A stretch of DNA of 64,000 bases from Candidatus Zixiibacteriota bacterium (GCA_024280835.1 JAJRPJ010000006.1:294098-358097); one strand, 5' to 3'; counted from the first letter of the stretch, positions 35,154-46,831 are shown. The notes: generated by a model not told the origin, from the sequence alone. A program made the numbers and translations.

Positions 35154-36668
35154 ATGGGTTTGAATCCCGAAGAAGTCTCGTCAATCATCAAGCAAGAGCT
35201 TGAGGCCTACGATACTACTCTAGAGATGGAGTCGGTCGGAACGGTTTTGCAAGTTGGCGATGGAGTTGCGCGTATCTGGGGATTGCGCGACGTACAAATG
35301 TCGGAGCTGATTACGTTCCCGGGTGATGTTGTCGGATTGGTGATGAACCTTGAAGCCGACAATGTCGGCGCTGCTATTTTTGGCAGTGACTCCGCTATTA
35401 AAGAAGGTGACCCAGTCAAACGAACTGGAAAAGTTGCGCAGGTGCCAGTTGGTGAAGCGCTACTTGGTCGTGTTGTCAATGCGCTCGGTGAGCCGATTGA
35501 CGGTAAAGGCCCAATTGTGACTGATAAGAGTCGTCCCCTAGAGCCAGTTGCGCCATCAGTGGTTGAGCGCCAGCCTGTGAAAGAGCCAATGATGACTGGT
35601 CTCAAATCGATCGATTCGATGATTCCGATTGGTCGCGGACAGCGCGAATTGATTATTGGTGATCGTCAAACAGGCAAGACTGCTATCGCAATTGATGCAA
35701 TCATCAATCAGAAAAATACCGATGTCTATTGTTTCTATGTCGCAATCGGTCAGAAGCAATCCAATGTCGCTCAAGTGATGCAAAAACTTGAAGAAGTTGG
35801 CGCGTTGGAGTATACGACTATCATTTCCGCTTCTGCGGACGATCCAGCCCCGATGCAATTTATGGCTCCGTACACTGGCTGTGCGATGGCCGAAGAGTTC
35901 ATGTACAACGGCAAGCACGCGCTGATTATTTATGATGATCTCAGTAAGCAGGCTGTGGCCTATCGTCAGTTGTCACTGTTGCTTCGTCGCCCTCCGGGTC
36001 GTGAAGCTTATCCTGGTGATGTTTTCTATCTACATAGTCGCTTGCTTGAGCGCGCGGCGAAACTATCAGATGCAAAAGGCGGCGGTTCATTGACTGCGCT
36101 ACCGATTATTGAAACACAGGCGGGTGACGTTTCAGCGTACATCCCAACTAATGTAATCTCAATTACTGATGGTCAGATCTTCCTTGAAGGTGACTTGTTC
36201 TACTCTGGCATTCGTCCAGCGGTAAACGTTGGTATTTCGGTATCACGAGTTGGTGGTAACGCTCAGACAAAAGCGATGAAGAAAATCGCTGGTTCATTGC
36301 GACTTGATCTAGCACAGTATCGTGAGATGGCTGCTTTTGCGCAGTTCGGCTCCGATCTTGATGAAAAGACTCAAAAGCAATTAACTCGCGGCGCCAAGAT
36401 GGTTGAGATTCTCAAGCAGGGTCAGTATGTGCCACAAGAACTCTCGGCGCAAATTCTGATAATCTGGGCTGCTAGTGAAGGGCATCTTGATGATGTTCCA
36501 ACAGAATCACTGAAACGCTTTGAAGTTGAGTACAATGCTTTTGTTGCTAGTGACTTCCCTGATCTAATCCATGCGATTGATAAGGAAAGAGCTTTGTCCG
36601 AGACAATTGTCTCCAAGCTGAAAGAAGCTATCACCCAGTTTAAGGCCAAGTTCAAGGCTGACGCCTAA
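35154..36668 (+). CDS. atpA: ATP synthase F1 subunit alpha
   Basis: The 504-residue protein holds the non-catalytic nucleotide sites. The P-loop is GDRQTGKTA, and the family signature [14 protein letters not shown] is present. Length is normal. AAGGAG lies 7 bases before the ATG. The gap to atpH is about 130 bases and contains the tandem duplication but no obvious terminator or promoter, so the cluster is probably read through. Confidence 0.97.
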   Translation: MGLNPEEVSSIIKQELEAYDTTLEMESVGTVLQVGDGVARIWGLRDVQMSELITFPGDVVGLVMNLEADNVGAAIFGSDSAIKEGDPVKRTGKVAQVPVGEALLGRVVNALGEPIDGKGPIVTDKSRPLEPVAPSVVERQPVKEPMMTGLKSIDSMIPIGRGQRELIIGDRQTGKTAIAIDAIINQKNTDVYCFYVAIGQKQSNVAQVMQKLEEVGALEYTTIISASADDPAPMQFMAPYTGCAMAEEFMYNGKHALIIYDDLSKQAVAYRQLSLLLRRPPGREAYPGDVFYLHSRLLERAAKLSDAKGGGSLTALPIIETQAGDVSAYIPTNVISITDGQIFLEGDLFYSGIRPAVNVGISVSRVGGNAQTKAMKKIAGSLRLDLAQYREMAAFAQFGSDLDEKTQKQLTRGAKMVEILKQGQYVPQELSAQILIIWAASEGHLDDVPTESLKRFEVEYNAFVASDFPDLIHAIDKERALSETIVSKLKEAITQFKAKFKADA

Positions 36669-36744
36669 GCGTTTTAGGTTTTGAGAATCGCTAGAAACAT
36701 TAAGCAAAACAAGAATTAGACGGACGAGAATAGAGTTCTAACGC

Positions 36745-37638
36745 ATGGCAACACTGAAAGAAATACGCAACCGAATTAAGTCGGTCAAATCCACACGCCA
36801 GATAACCAAGGCGATGGAAATGGTTGCGGCGGCAAAGTTACGCCGCGCACAGCAACGTGTCTCCGAAGCGCGGCCGTATGCGGATAGAATGAATGAGATG
36901 CTTGAATCACTTGCCGCTGGTTCCAGTGGTGATATTTCGCATCCATACTTCGAAAGCCGCACGGTCAAGAAACGCACTCTCGTGATTGCAGTTTCGGATC
37001 GTGGGCTATGTGGTTCATTCAATTCTCGTTTGCTTAGGGAATCTGATGAATGGTTGGCCAAACATTCAGATTGTGAAGTCGAGCTTGTAGTTGTTGGAAA
37101 AAGAGCTCTTGCGTACTATAGCAGTCGCTCTTTCCCAATCGCCGCTAGCTATGTTGATTGGAGTGGTGGCTTGGATTATGAAAAGGCGAAGTCTTTGGTT
37201 TCGTTCTTGACTAGACGTTTTGTCTCTGGTGAAACTGACTCGGTGAACATTATGTATGCGCACTTTGTTTCGACTGCCAAAAACGTTGTCACTAATGAAA
37301 CGTACTTGCCTATCGAGAACCCTACATCTGATACAGCCTCAGCAAGTGATAGTAGTAGTGAGACAAAAAGCGCACGTAAAGAGTATATCTTTGAGCCGAA
37401 CCCTGAAGACATCTATGCTAGTTTGTTACCTAGCTATGCGCTAACTCGCATGTTGACTGCGCTTCTGGATTCGTTCGCTAGTGAACATAGCGCGCGTATG
37501 GTGGCGATGAACACAGCTACTATTGCCGCAGGTGATATGATTGATGATCTGACTACGACTTACAACAAAGCCAGACAAGAAAAAATTACCAAGGAATTAT
37601 TGGAAATCGTCTCAGGAGCCGAAGCGCTCAATGCGTAA
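36745..37638 (+). CDS. atpG: ATP synthase F1 subunit gamma
   Basis: The 297-residue protein forms the rotating shaft. The N-terminal helix (IRNRIKSVKSTRQITKAMEMVAA) and the C-terminal signature (MNTATIAAGDMIDDLTTTYNKARQEKITKE, shown in part) are intact. A Ser/Thr/Asp-rich loop near residues 193-213 seems longer than in the E. coli protein. It sits between alpha and beta as in most operons. Confidence 0.96.
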   Translation: MATLKEIRNRIKSVKSTRQITKAMEMVAAAKLRRAQQRVSEARPYADRMNEMLESLAAGSSGDISHPYFESRTVKKRTLVIAVSDRGLCGSFNSRLLRESDEWLAKHSDCEVELVVVGKRALAYYSSRSFPIAASYVDWSGGLDYEKAKSLVSFLTRRFVSGETDSVNIMYAHFVSTAKNVVTNETYLPIENPTSDTASASDSSSETKSARKEYIFEPNPEDIYASLLPSYALTRMLTALLDSFASEHSARMVAMNTATIAAGDMIDDLTTTYNKARQEKITKELLEIVSGAEALNA

Positions 37639-37725
37639 TTCGACTACGGGAATTAGTTATAGCATATAGAAAATATTGTAAAACAGACGTGTTGGCGATA
37701 AGTTGTTTAGCCGCAAAGTCATTAA

Positions 37726-39186
<1,461 letters not shown>

Positions 39187-39233
39187 GTGCGTGTCGGACT
39201 TGCTGTCCAAGAAGTAAGCAAGGAATAGAGTGA

Positions 39234-39647
39234 ATGTTTAAGCTTTCAGTTGTCACACCGATTGCGGTGTATTTTGAAGATGAAGTTAGCAGTGTTGTTG
39301 CTCCTGGCGCCGATGGGTATCTTGGTATACTCACCAGCCATGCTCCAATTATTACTTCCCTTGAGCCAGGCTTGCTGACCATCAAAGACGGAAACCAAGT
39401 CGAAACCGAATTCGCCATCGGCGGTGGTTTCTTAGAGGTTTCCGATAACAAGGCCACTATCCTTGCCGAGTCTATTGAACCGCTTAGTGATATCGACCTC
39501 GCAAGAGCCGAAGCAGCGCGAAAGCGTAGCGAAGAGCGCATGGCGGGCATGATGGCAGACGAAGATGTCGATATGGATAGGTCGCGCCATGCTTTGTCCA
39601 AGGCCGTCAACCGTATCGCCCTAATTCGCCGCTCTGGTCGCAATTAG
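39234..39647 (+). CDS. atpC: ATP synthase F1 subunit epsilon
   Basis: The 137-residue protein has the N-terminal beta sandwich (MFKLSVVTPIAVYFEDEV, GADGYLGILTSHAPIIT) and a C-terminal helical hairpin that can inhibit the rotor. It closes the cluster. AAGGA precedes the ATG. No clean terminator follows; only a weak, imperfect hairpin is present at about 39655-39700. Confidence 0.95.
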   Translation: MFKLSVVTPIAVYFEDEVSSVVAPGADGYLGILTSHAPIITSLEPGLLTIKDGNQVETEFAIGGGFLEVSDNKATILAESIEPLSDIDLARAEAARKRSEERMAGMMADEDVDMDRSRHALSKAVNRIALIRRSGRN

Positions 39648-39801
39648 TAAGGACCTAGAGGAATCTTTTTCTGCGGGATTTTCCTAACCTAGAGAGATTA
39701 TTGTTCAAGTATAGCTGTCGATTGGCCTGATTCTCTGGAGCGTCTGTGCATCTCGCCATGTAATGTGTTGCGTTTCAGCAGGTTGTAAGTGACGGATTAT
39801 C

Positions 39802-39830
39802 TTGACTTTGGGTGGGAAACTGCATAAATT
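39802..39830 (+). promoter_or_regulatory. Sigma70-like promoter, leaderless type
   Basis: TTGACT (39802-39807), a 17-base spacer and TAAATT (39825-39830). The ATG at 39839 follows after 8 bases, so the predicted leader is about 2 bases. This marks the start of the rpmF-fab transcript. Confidence 0.65.
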
Positions 39831-39838
39831 ATCGGGCT

Positions 39839-40339
39839 ATGAAGATTGAGCTTAAGGAAATAGGTGAATTTCCAGTCGAAGTCTCAATCTTCGAGGATAA
39901 GAAGGAAACAAAATTTGTCATCGAGGGGCTAACGCTAGTTGATGGTGTTAACGCTCATCTTTCGATTCAACAAACTGACACAGAGTATTATCTCAATGGC
40001 GTTTGCACAGCCGACGTTGAATTGGTTTGTGCGCGTTGCTTGGAAGCCGCTAAAATGTCGCTTGCGGGTGAGATTGAAATAATAGTTATTCGCGAAACTG
40101 GTTCAGCCGAACGTTTTGAGGATACTGATGATGTCATTGAAATCGATGATAAAGAGATTTTGGATTTTTCCGAACAAGTGCGTCAGGCGCTTCTAGCGGC
40201 TATTCCGCTAAAGCCATTGTGCAGTCCAGCGTGTTTGGGACTCTGTCCGACGTGCGGCGGAAACAGAAACACTTCACCTTGTGTTTGTCCGGCCCCAAGT
40301 GGCGATAACCGTTGGGATGCTCTTAAGGGGCTTAGTTAA
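39839..40339 (+). CDS. DUF177/YceD-family protein
   Basis: The 166-residue product belongs to the YceD/DUF177 group, almost always encoded next to rpmF and linked to 23S rRNA or L32 accumulation. It shows the typical central CxxC (CARCLEA) and the C-terminal Cys-rich zinc-like region CSPACLGLCPTCGG with a following CVC. The ATG at 39839 is chosen because it lies just after the promoter; an upstream in-frame GTG at 39812 falls between the -35 and -10 elements and cannot be used from this promoter. Confidence 0.88.
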   Translation: MKIELKEIGEFPVEVSIFEDKKETKFVIEGLTLVDGVNAHLSIQQTDTEYYLNGVCTADVELVCARCLEAAKMSLAGEIEIIVIRETGSAERFEDTDDVIEIDDKEILDFSEQVRQALLAAIPLKPLCSPACLGLCPTCGGNRNTSPCVCPAPSGDNRWDALKGLS

Positions 40340-40416
40340 GAAGCCGTAAACAGAATTGTAGCAGTAAGCAGTACACCCATAAAGAGAATATAGCAGAACT
40401 ATAAAAGGAGTAACTC

Positions 40417-40599
40417 ATGGCTCATCCGAAACGACGGAATTCTCGTAGCCGAGGTAAAAAAAGACGCACAAACTGGAAGACATCATTACCGAATGTTGTC
40501 CCATGTAAGCAGTGCGGCCAAAAGAAAATGCAGCACTACATTTGCCCGAATTGTGGACATTATCGTGGCGCTGGCGTAATTGACGTTAGCGACAATTAA
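40417..40599 (+). CDS. rpmF: 50S ribosomal protein L32
   Basis: The 60-residue protein has the L32 start MAHPKRRNSRSRGKKRR and a zinc-ribbon of the Cys4 type (CKQCG and CPNCGHY). It is the zinc-dependent form rather than a zinc-free paralogue. AAAAGGAG lies 8 bases before the ATG. Its position between DUF177 and plsX is the classical arrangement. Confidence 0.97.
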   Translation: MAHPKRRNSRSRGKKRRTNWKTSLPNVVPCKQCGQKKMQHYICPNCGHYRGAGVIDVSDN

Positions 40600-40655
40600 G
40601 CTATTGCCATTAGAGTATTTTCTTTTGCTTCCCCTTTGACCGGAATCCAGCCGGT

Positions 40656-40713
40656 TATAGGTTGGAGGTGGCTTTAAGAGCCACCGCTCCTGCGCTACGG
40701 AATACCACCTATA
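40656..40713. repeat. Structured palindromic element between rpmF and plsX
   Basis: Nested inverted repeats: outer TATAGGT (40656-40662) with ACCTATA (40707-40713), and inner GGTGGCT (40667-40673) with AGCCACC (40679-40685) around a 5-base loop, plus GGA (40664-40666) with TCC (40688-40690) across a 2-base bulge. There is no T run, so it is not a simple terminator. It could be a REP-like element or a processed RNA structure. Confidence 0.55.
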
Positions 40714-40729
40714 TCGCCCTGAGAAGCGC

Positions 40730-40761
40730 CTAGAATACAGTTCTTCTAGAATACAGTCTTG
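40730..40761. repeat. Tandem duplication, 16-bp period
   Basis: CTAGAATACAGT occurs twice, perfectly, at 40730-40741 and 40746-40757, with similar filler between, so the period is 16 bases. It lies just before plsX. Confidence 0.7.
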
Positions 40762-40812
40762 TTGTCATTCGGATCTTCTCGTAATTCAGAATAGCTTTCA
40801 GGGTCTCGTAAA

Positions 40813-41952
40813 TTGAACACAATCGCCCCAAAAAATATTGCTGGCAAAATCGCTGAAAACATCGCCAACAAAGGCGTTGAATCAAGCGATTCTAGAGCGT
40901 CTGCCCAAGGTCAATCTTCAACAAGACCAGTCAGAGTTGCTTTGGATGTTATGGGATCCGACCATGGGCCAGAGCAAATCGTCTCTGGCGGGGTCAGCGC
41001 GGCCCGTGCGCTAGGCGATGAGGTGGAGTTAGTTCTTGTCGGAGATTCAGAAGCCATAGAAAACAGCTTGCGAACTCTGGGGAAGCGTCCGAATAACATA
41101 ACCTGTTTACATGCGCCCAATACCATCCTGATGAGCGACTCTCCAGCCGAGGCGATACGTAAATCCAACACTTCTGTGGCCTTGGGTCTTGAATTGCAAC
41201 GCGAGGGCAAAGTCGACGCTTTCATTTCCGCTGGTAATACTGGCGCAATTATGGCTGGGTCGCTACTGAAGCTAAAGCGTATACCTGGAGTTAATCGTCC
41301 AGCGATTTGCGCGTTGTTTCCCACAAAAAATTTCAAAACCACTCTAGCGCTCGACGTTGGCGCCAATTTGGAATGTAAGCCTTTGAACCTGCTACAGTTC
41401 GGCGCTATGGGTTCGGCCTACGTCTCTGCTATGTATAACATAGAGCGCCCCAAGGTCGGTTTGCTTTCAATTGGTCAAGAAAAAGTTAAAGGCAATGCTC
41501 TGATTACTGACAGCCATGAATTAATGGAGCGATCTAATCTTAATTTTATTGGCAATGTTGAGGGTAAAGATATTCTTTCTGGGGATGTCGATGTCGTGGT
41601 TACCGACGGGTTCACTGGCAATACTATCTTGAAATTCGCCGAATCAATCGAGCCGTTTCTCACCTCGCGCATTCGTCATCAGGTTTCGACAAATGTCTTC
41701 TCACGCGTGGGCGCAGCTCTGATGTCGCCGTTCTTGGGAAGACTCAGGCGTGCATTTGATTATGCTGAAGCTGGTGGAGCGCCCTTGCTTGGAATCGAAG
41801 GAGTCACTATAGTTTGCCACGGGGCCTCATCACCCCGAGCGATAAAAAACGGACTTTCGCTAGCGGTGCGCATGGTCAGAACAGAGACATTGGAAAACAC
41901 TCGTAGAGAAATGCGCAAAAGCGATTTGTTACAAACAGCGCAAGATAAATAG
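40813..41952 (+). CDS. plsX: Phosphate acyltransferase PlsX
   Basis: The 379-residue protein makes acyl-phosphate from acyl-ACP for phospholipid synthesis. The family start VRVALDVMGSDHGPEQIVSG is at about residue 36, and FISAGNTGAIMAGSLL and VTDGFTGNTILKF follow. The start is a TTG at 40813, with a ~35-residue N-terminal arm absent from many PlsX proteins and no good ribosome site, so the true start may lie elsewhere. It is the bridge from rpmF to the fab genes. Confidence 0.93.
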   Translation: MNTIAPKNIAGKIAENIANKGVESSDSRASAQGQSSTRPVRVALDVMGSDHGPEQIVSGGVSAARALGDEVELVLVGDSEAIENSLRTLGKRPNNITCLHAPNTILMSDSPAEAIRKSNTSVALGLELQREGKVDAFISAGNTGAIMAGSLLKLKRIPGVNRPAICALFPTKNFKTTLALDVGANLECKPLNLLQFGAMGSAYVSAMYNIERPKVGLLSIGQEKVKGNALITDSHELMERSNLNFIGNVEGKDILSGDVDVVVTDGFTGNTILKFAESIEPFLTSRIRHQVSTNVFSRVGAALMSPFLGRLRRAFDYAEAGGAPLLGIEGVTIVCHGASSPRAIKNGLSLAVRMVRTETLENTRREMRKSDLLQTAQDK

Positions 41953-42034
41953 TGTGTCAGATTAGGAAGTATACAAAAGCTATACGCAGTGACACAAGTC
42001 GATTGATACAAACTTTGTAGGACAAAGAACTAAC

Positions 42035-43048
42035 GTGAGTAATTCTACCCAACCAAAATACCGTGCAAAAATTGTCGGCGCGGGTTCATATGTGCCACCA
42101 GATATTTTGACAAATGCGGATTTGGAAAAAATCGTGGACACATCTGACGAATGGATTTTGACACGCACAGGAATCAAAGAGAGGCACATTTGCACACGCG
42201 AGATGAGCGGTGTGGATATGGCGGCTCATGCTTGCCGAGCGGCTATAGAAAAAGCCAATTGGAAGGCTGAAGACGTCGAGATGATAATCGTTGCGACTGT
42301 CACCCCTGATTATCGCTTGCCATCGAATTCGTGCATGTTGCAAGAACGCTTGGGACTTGTCAATGCAGGTACTATGGATGTTGCGGCGGCTTGCGCGGGT
42401 TACATACACGGCCAATCAATTGCTTCGGCTTATATTGAATCAGGACAGTACCAAAAAATACTGGTCATTGGTGTCGAAAAACTAAGTACTATTACAAATT
42501 ACAAAGACCGAGGCACATGTATTCTCTTTGGTGACGCCGCAGGGGCAGTAGCGCTTGAGCGAACCACAGACGATACTGGAGTCTTGGCAAGTTTTCTCAA
42601 GTCCGATGGACGTCTCGGTAAACTACTTTGGATACCTGTCGGTGGCACACATTCGCCATATTCTGAAGCACATGAAGCTGGTGACATAGATAACGGTGAA
42701 GACTGCTTAAACATGGTCGGCTCTGAAGTCTTCAAACATGCGGTGCGTCAAATGGGAGATGCGGCCCTCAAAGTAATTGAGATGGCTGGAATGACCACTA
42801 GTGATGTCGATATGGTGGTGCCGCATCAGGCTAATATTCGCATCATTGACGCTCTCAGAAAGCGTCTTGGTTTACCAGAAGAAAAAGTGTATGTCAATAT
42901 TGACCGCTTCGGAAATACGTCATCGGCTTCAGTGCCGCTGGCCCTTGATGAAGCGTTAACAACCAAGAAAATCAACGCGGGCGATAATGTTTTGATGTTG
43001 GCTTTTGGCGGCGGACTAACATGGGGCGCGTCACTAGTTCGCATGTAG
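42035..43048 (+). CDS. fabH: 3-oxoacyl-ACP synthase III (KASIII)
   Basis: The 337-residue enzyme starts fatty-acid chains by condensing acetyl-CoA with malonyl-ACP. The catalytic triad is C120 (AAACAGY), H264 (VPHQANIRI) and N294 (FGNTSSASVPLAL). The start is GTG with AGGA upstream. It lies 82 bases after plsX in the fab cluster. Confidence 0.97.
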   Translation: MSNSTQPKYRAKIVGAGSYVPPDILTNADLEKIVDTSDEWILTRTGIKERHICTREMSGVDMAAHACRAAIEKANWKAEDVEMIIVATVTPDYRLPSNSCMLQERLGLVNAGTMDVAAACAGYIHGQSIASAYIESGQYQKILVIGVEKLSTITNYKDRGTCILFGDAAGAVALERTTDDTGVLASFLKSDGRLGKLLWIPVGGTHSPYSEAHEAGDIDNGEDCLNMVGSEVFKHAVRQMGDAALKVIEMAGMTTSDVDMVVPHQANIRIIDALRKRLGLPEEKVYVNIDRFGNTSSASVPLALDEALTTKKINAGDNVLMLAFGGGLTWGASLVRM

Positions 43049-43094
43049 ATTGTTATCGGTAACATTCAACGCGATTACTTAAAGAAAAAACAAT

Positions 43095-44045
43095 ATGAAC
43101 GATTATACAGCCGAACAAACCGTCTTTCTTTTCCCTGGGCAGGCCTCACAATATGTTGGCATGGGGCAAGATATTTTTGATTCATCAGCGCCTGTACGTG
43201 AACTCTATGCTTTTGCGAGCGAAGAAATCGGCGAAGACATCGCCAAGATTTCTTTCGAAGGCCCAGCCGATGTACTCAAGCAAACACGTTTCACCCAGCC
43301 AGCAATTCTTCTGCATTCACTAGCGGCACTGACTGTTCTAGATGGCGCTTTGGAAGCAAAGTACGCCGCTGGACATTCGTTGGGTGAATACGGCGCTTTG
43401 GTTGCCGCAGGTTCTCTGACAGCCAAAGATGCAATTCGTTTGGTGGTCAAGCGCGCCTCGCTGATGGAAAAATCATCTCAGGAAACTCCGGGGACGATGG
43501 CGGCTATTGTTGGACTTGATTTGCAAACAGTTGAGAAACTTTGCGCTGAGGTTTCAGGCGCTCATGGATCAGTTTGCGCGGCTAATATAAACTCAGCTAT
43601 TCCAATAGTCGTGTCTGGTAATTTTGCCACTGTCGAAAAACTTGCCGAAATCGCCAAAGAGAACGGAGCCAAACGAGCTATTATGCTTGAAGTCGGTGGG
43701 GCATTTCATAGCGTTTTGATGCAATCAGCCAAAGACGGCATGGCCGCAGCGCTTACTGGTGTTGAAATTGAATCACCAGCGCTAACCTTTATTCCAAATG
43801 TCTCCGCCGAAGCGGTAAACTCACCTGCGGATATTCGCTCCTTACTGAAGAGACAAATCACCGCTCCAGTTCGCTGGGGGCAGACGATGGAATTACTCAA
43901 GAGCGCCGGTATTAAACAAGTATTTGAAATTGGCCCCAATAAAGTTCTGATTGGTTTGGCCAAACGTTCTATTGCTCCTGAAAAAATGATTTCTCTTGAT
44001 AAGTTGTCAGATATCGAAAAGGTTCTTTCACCAGCGACAACCTAG
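43095..44045 (+). CDS. fabD: Malonyl-CoA:ACP transacylase
   Basis: The 316-residue enzyme loads malonyl groups onto ACP. It has FLFPGQASQYVGMG at the start, the nucleophile S95 in GHSLGEY and the FxSxLM-like GAFHSVLMQSA segment with the catalytic His. Position between fabH and fabG is standard. Confidence 0.97.
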   Translation: MNDYTAEQTVFLFPGQASQYVGMGQDIFDSSAPVRELYAFASEEIGEDIAKISFEGPADVLKQTRFTQPAILLHSLAALTVLDGALEAKYAAGHSLGEYGALVAAGSLTAKDAIRLVVKRASLMEKSSQETPGTMAAIVGLDLQTVEKLCAEVSGAHGSVCAANINSAIPIVVSGNFATVEKLAEIAKENGAKRAIMLEVGGAFHSVLMQSAKDGMAAALTGVEIESPALTFIPNVSAEAVNSPADIRSLLKRQITAPVRWGQTMELLKSAGIKQVFEIGPNKVLIGLAKRSIAPEKMISLDKLSDIEKVLSPATT

Positions 44046-44119
44046 TGCGCTAGATTATTTACTGGCTAGGACATTGAAGTCCTACAGTCCGATAATTCGA
44101 TTATAGGAAGTTTGCCACC

Positions 44120-44887
44120 ATGAGTTTAGTACATACATTTGAAAACAAAACAGCCGTAATCACAGGTTCCGCTAGGGGTATCGGCAAGGCTATTGCCACC
44201 GAATTTGCAAAACTTGGCGCTAATGTTGTTATCTCTGATATCAATGCTGAGATGTGCGAAGAAACTGCCAAAGAATTGAACGCAGGAATATTGAAGTCCT
44301 CGGAAAATTCTGCGATTGCTATTGCCGCTGATGTGACCGACTCCAGCGCGGTTGAGGCGCTTGTCAAAGGCGCTGTTGAAAAATTCGGCTCTTTGGATGT
44401 AGTCGTCAACAACGCTGGAATAACCCGTGACACACTATTAGTGCGTATGTCCGAAGAGGACTGGGATACAGTTATCCGTATCAATTTACGCGGTTCATTC
44501 AATGTCACTCGCGCTTCGGCGAAAATCATGATGAAACAGAGAAGCGGCAGGATTGTGAATATCGCTTCGGTGGTCGGTATGCGTGGCAATGCAGGGCAAG
44601 CAAACTATTCAGCCAGCAAAGCGGGTCTGATAGGCCTAACCAAGTCAGCGGCGCTCGAATTAGCTCCGCGCGGCGTTACGGTAAATGCTGTGGCTCCCGG
44701 CTTTATCAACACCGAAATGACCGATGCCATGACCGAACAGGCCACAGAGGCCTTCCTCAAGACCGTTCCACTGCGCCGCAAGGGTGAGCCAGAGGATGTT
44801 GCTGCGGCAGTGTTGTTTTTGGCCTCAGAGTCGGCTAGCTATATAACTGGCCAGACCATCAGTGTTTGCGGCGGAATAAATATGTAG
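44120..44887 (+). CDS. fabG: 3-oxoacyl-ACP reductase
   Basis: The 255-residue short-chain dehydrogenase reduces 3-oxoacyl-ACP with NADPH. The nucleotide motif TGSARGIGKA is at the start, and NNAGITRD, S150, Y163 and K167 form the active site. The end GQTISVCGGINM matches FabG. AGGAAG lies 8 bases before the ATG. Confidence 0.96.
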   Translation: MSLVHTFENKTAVITGSARGIGKAIATEFAKLGANVVISDINAEMCEETAKELNAGILKSSENSAIAIAADVTDSSAVEALVKGAVEKFGSLDVVVNNAGITRDTLLVRMSEEDWDTVIRINLRGSFNVTRASAKIMMKQRSGRIVNIASVVGMRGNAGQANYSASKAGLIGLTKSAALELAPRGVTVNAVAPGFINTEMTDAMTEQATEAFLKTVPLRRKGEPEDVAAAVLFLASESASYITGQTISVCGGINM

Positions 44888-45083
44888 AGATCCTCAGTAA
44901 TGGCTGATAACCAAGCTGGGATTTACTGAGAAAGTAGTCCAAAAAGTAAGCAAAAAAACTTTTCATTCTGGCGCTTGCGTTACGCCACGCTAGAGTGTCA
45001 TATTTGGCGAAAGCCTTACAATGGTAGGGCGTTACTAGAAAAATAAGCAGCAGTATTCAATAACCAAACAGGAGTAACAAATC

Positions 45084-45332
45084 ATGTCCGCAGAAATCGA
45101 ACAAAAAGTAAAAGACATTATTATCGAACAGCTAGGTGTCGACGCCGCTCAGATAACCCCTGAAGCCAAGTTCGCCGAAGACCTCGGAGCCGACTCACTC
45201 GATACTGTTGAATTGGTAATGGCCCTCGAAGAGAGTTTCGGACTTGAGATTCCAGATGATGAAGCCGAGAAGATTACTTCTGTCGGTGAAGCCATTAAGT
45301 ACATCACCTCACGTAATGAGGCGACCGCCTAA
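45084..45332 (+). CDS. acpP: Acyl carrier protein
   Basis: The 82-residue acidic protein carries the growing acyl chain. The phosphopantetheine site is S38 in [19 protein letters not shown] precedes the ATG. Flanking gaps are long (about 195 and 230 bases), so acpP may have its own promoter for high expression; a weak candidate is TTGCGT-N17-TCATAT at 44975-45003. Confidence 0.97.
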   Translation: MSAEIEQKVKDIIIEQLGVDAAQITPEAKFAEDLGADSLDTVELVMALEESFGLEIPDDEAEKITSVGEAIKYITSRNEATA

Positions 45333-45371
45333 GCGAATCTATTTTTTCTTTAGTGAAACAACTCAAGCAAG

Positions 45372-45462
45372 TTGTCTCTAGCGAATTGTTTCTAGAGGAT
45401 TGAGTCTTGAGTGATTGTATCACTTGGGCAGTAACAATTTGTATTACTTAGATAGTAATATT
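45372..45462. repeat. Cluster of short imperfect direct repeats before fabF
   Basis: TTGTCTCTAG (45372-45381) recurs as TTGTTTCTAG (45386-45395). A 24-base unit starting TTGTATCACTT (45415-45438) recurs as TTGTATTACTT... (45439-45462) with about 18 of 24 matches. The paired units could be operators or slippage products. Confidence 0.55.
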
Positions 45463-45565
45463 AAAAAATTAACACATAACTAAATGCAATATCGGTTTCT
45501 GTAGCTGTCGAGTGTGATGGACTGCACGAAGGCGATATTGGATTATTGTCTAATTTGAGGTTTTT

Positions 45566-46831
45566 GTGTCTGTAAATGGAAGAGCTCCACTGGAGCGCGT
45601 TGTCATCACTGGTATGGGATGGGTTACACCTCTCGGAGACGATCTAGAAACTGTCTGGCAAGACTTGCTCGATGGAAAATCTGGCGCTGGGCCAATCACT
45701 CGTTTTGACGTTTCGGACTATCCGACTCGTATTGGCGCTGAGATAAAAGATTTCAAGCCTGAAGATTATATCGAGAAGAAAACCATTCGTCGTTTAGACC
45801 CTTCAGAGCAATATGCAGTTGTTGCCTCTCAAAAGGCCTATGATGATGCTGGACTAGCTGATGCCTCGATTGATCTTGAACGCGCTGGAGTGATTATCGG
45901 CTCGGGTATTGGTGGCATCACTACGTTTGAAACACAGCACAAAAAATTAATGGCTGGTGGACCTGGGCGTGTTAGCCCGTTCTTTATTCCAATGATGATT
46001 TCCAATATGTGCGCTGGAGTGGTTGGTATGCGTTTTAATTTCCAGGGCCCAAACTATGCCACAGTTTCAGCCTGCGCTTCGTCGTCACATGCTCTCGCTG
46101 ATATGTTTCACTACATCCAACGTGGTGACGCTGACCTCGGTTTAGCTGGTGGCGCAGAAGCGACAATCACACCTACCTCGCTGGCGGGCTTTTGTAGCGC
46201 CCGAGCAATGACCACACGCAATGATGACCCTCTGAGCGCTTCAAGGCCGTTCGATAAAGATCGCGATGGATTTCTCATGGGCGAAGGCTCGGGCATGATG
46301 GTTTTGGAGTCTTTGACCCATGCCAAGAAACGTGGCGCCAAGATTTATGGCGAACTGTGCGGTGTTGGAGTCACTTGTGACGCTTACCATATGACCGCCC
46401 CTCGACCAGATGGCGCGGGCGCTCGTCGAGCCATGAGCCTGGCCATAGCCGATGGTGGACTCCAGGCGACAGATATCGATTTGGTGAATACACATGGCAC
46501 GAGCACAGGTCTGGGTGATATTGCCGAAACCAAAGCTGTTAAAGTTGTTTTTGGTGAGCATGCTAATTCATTGCTGGTCAATTCAACCAAATCAATGATG
46601 GGGCATTTGCTTGGTAGCGCAGGAGCTGTTGAGGCCATAGCTACCATTAAATCCCTGCAAACAGGACAGGTACATCCGACTATCAATCTCGATGAACATG
46701 ACCCTGAATGTGATTTGGATTATGTGGCTAATACTTCTCGTACAGTGAAAATCTCACATGCGTTAACGAATTCGTTTGGTTTCGGAGGACATAATGTTTC
46801 TCTGCTCCTCTCTCGCTATGATGGTGAGTAG
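45566..46831 (+). CDS. fabF: 3-oxoacyl-ACP synthase II (KASII)
   Basis: The 421-residue enzyme elongates fatty acids. The catalytic triad is C170 (VSACASSSHAL), H310 (NTHGTST) and H347 (GHLLGSAGAVEA). The start is GTG with GAGG about 8 bases upstream. It is 234 bases from acpP, across a gap full of short repeats. Confidence 0.97.
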   Translation: MSVNGRAPLERVVITGMGWVTPLGDDLETVWQDLLDGKSGAGPITRFDVSDYPTRIGAEIKDFKPEDYIEKKTIRRLDPSEQYAVVASQKAYDDAGLADASIDLERAGVIIGSGIGGITTFETQHKKLMAGGPGRVSPFFIPMMISNMCAGVVGMRFNFQGPNYATVSACASSSHALADMFHYIQRGDADLGLAGGAEATITPTSLAGFCSARAMTTRNDDPLSASRPFDKDRDGFLMGEGSGMMVLESLTHAKKRGAKIYGELCGVGVTCDAYHMTAPRPDGAGARRAMSLAIADGGLQATDIDLVNTHGTSTGLGDIAETKAVKVVFGEHANSLLVNSTKSMMGHLLGSAGAVEAIATIKSLQTGQVHPTINLDEHDPECDLDYVANTSRTVKISHALTNSFGFGGHNVSLLLSRYDGE

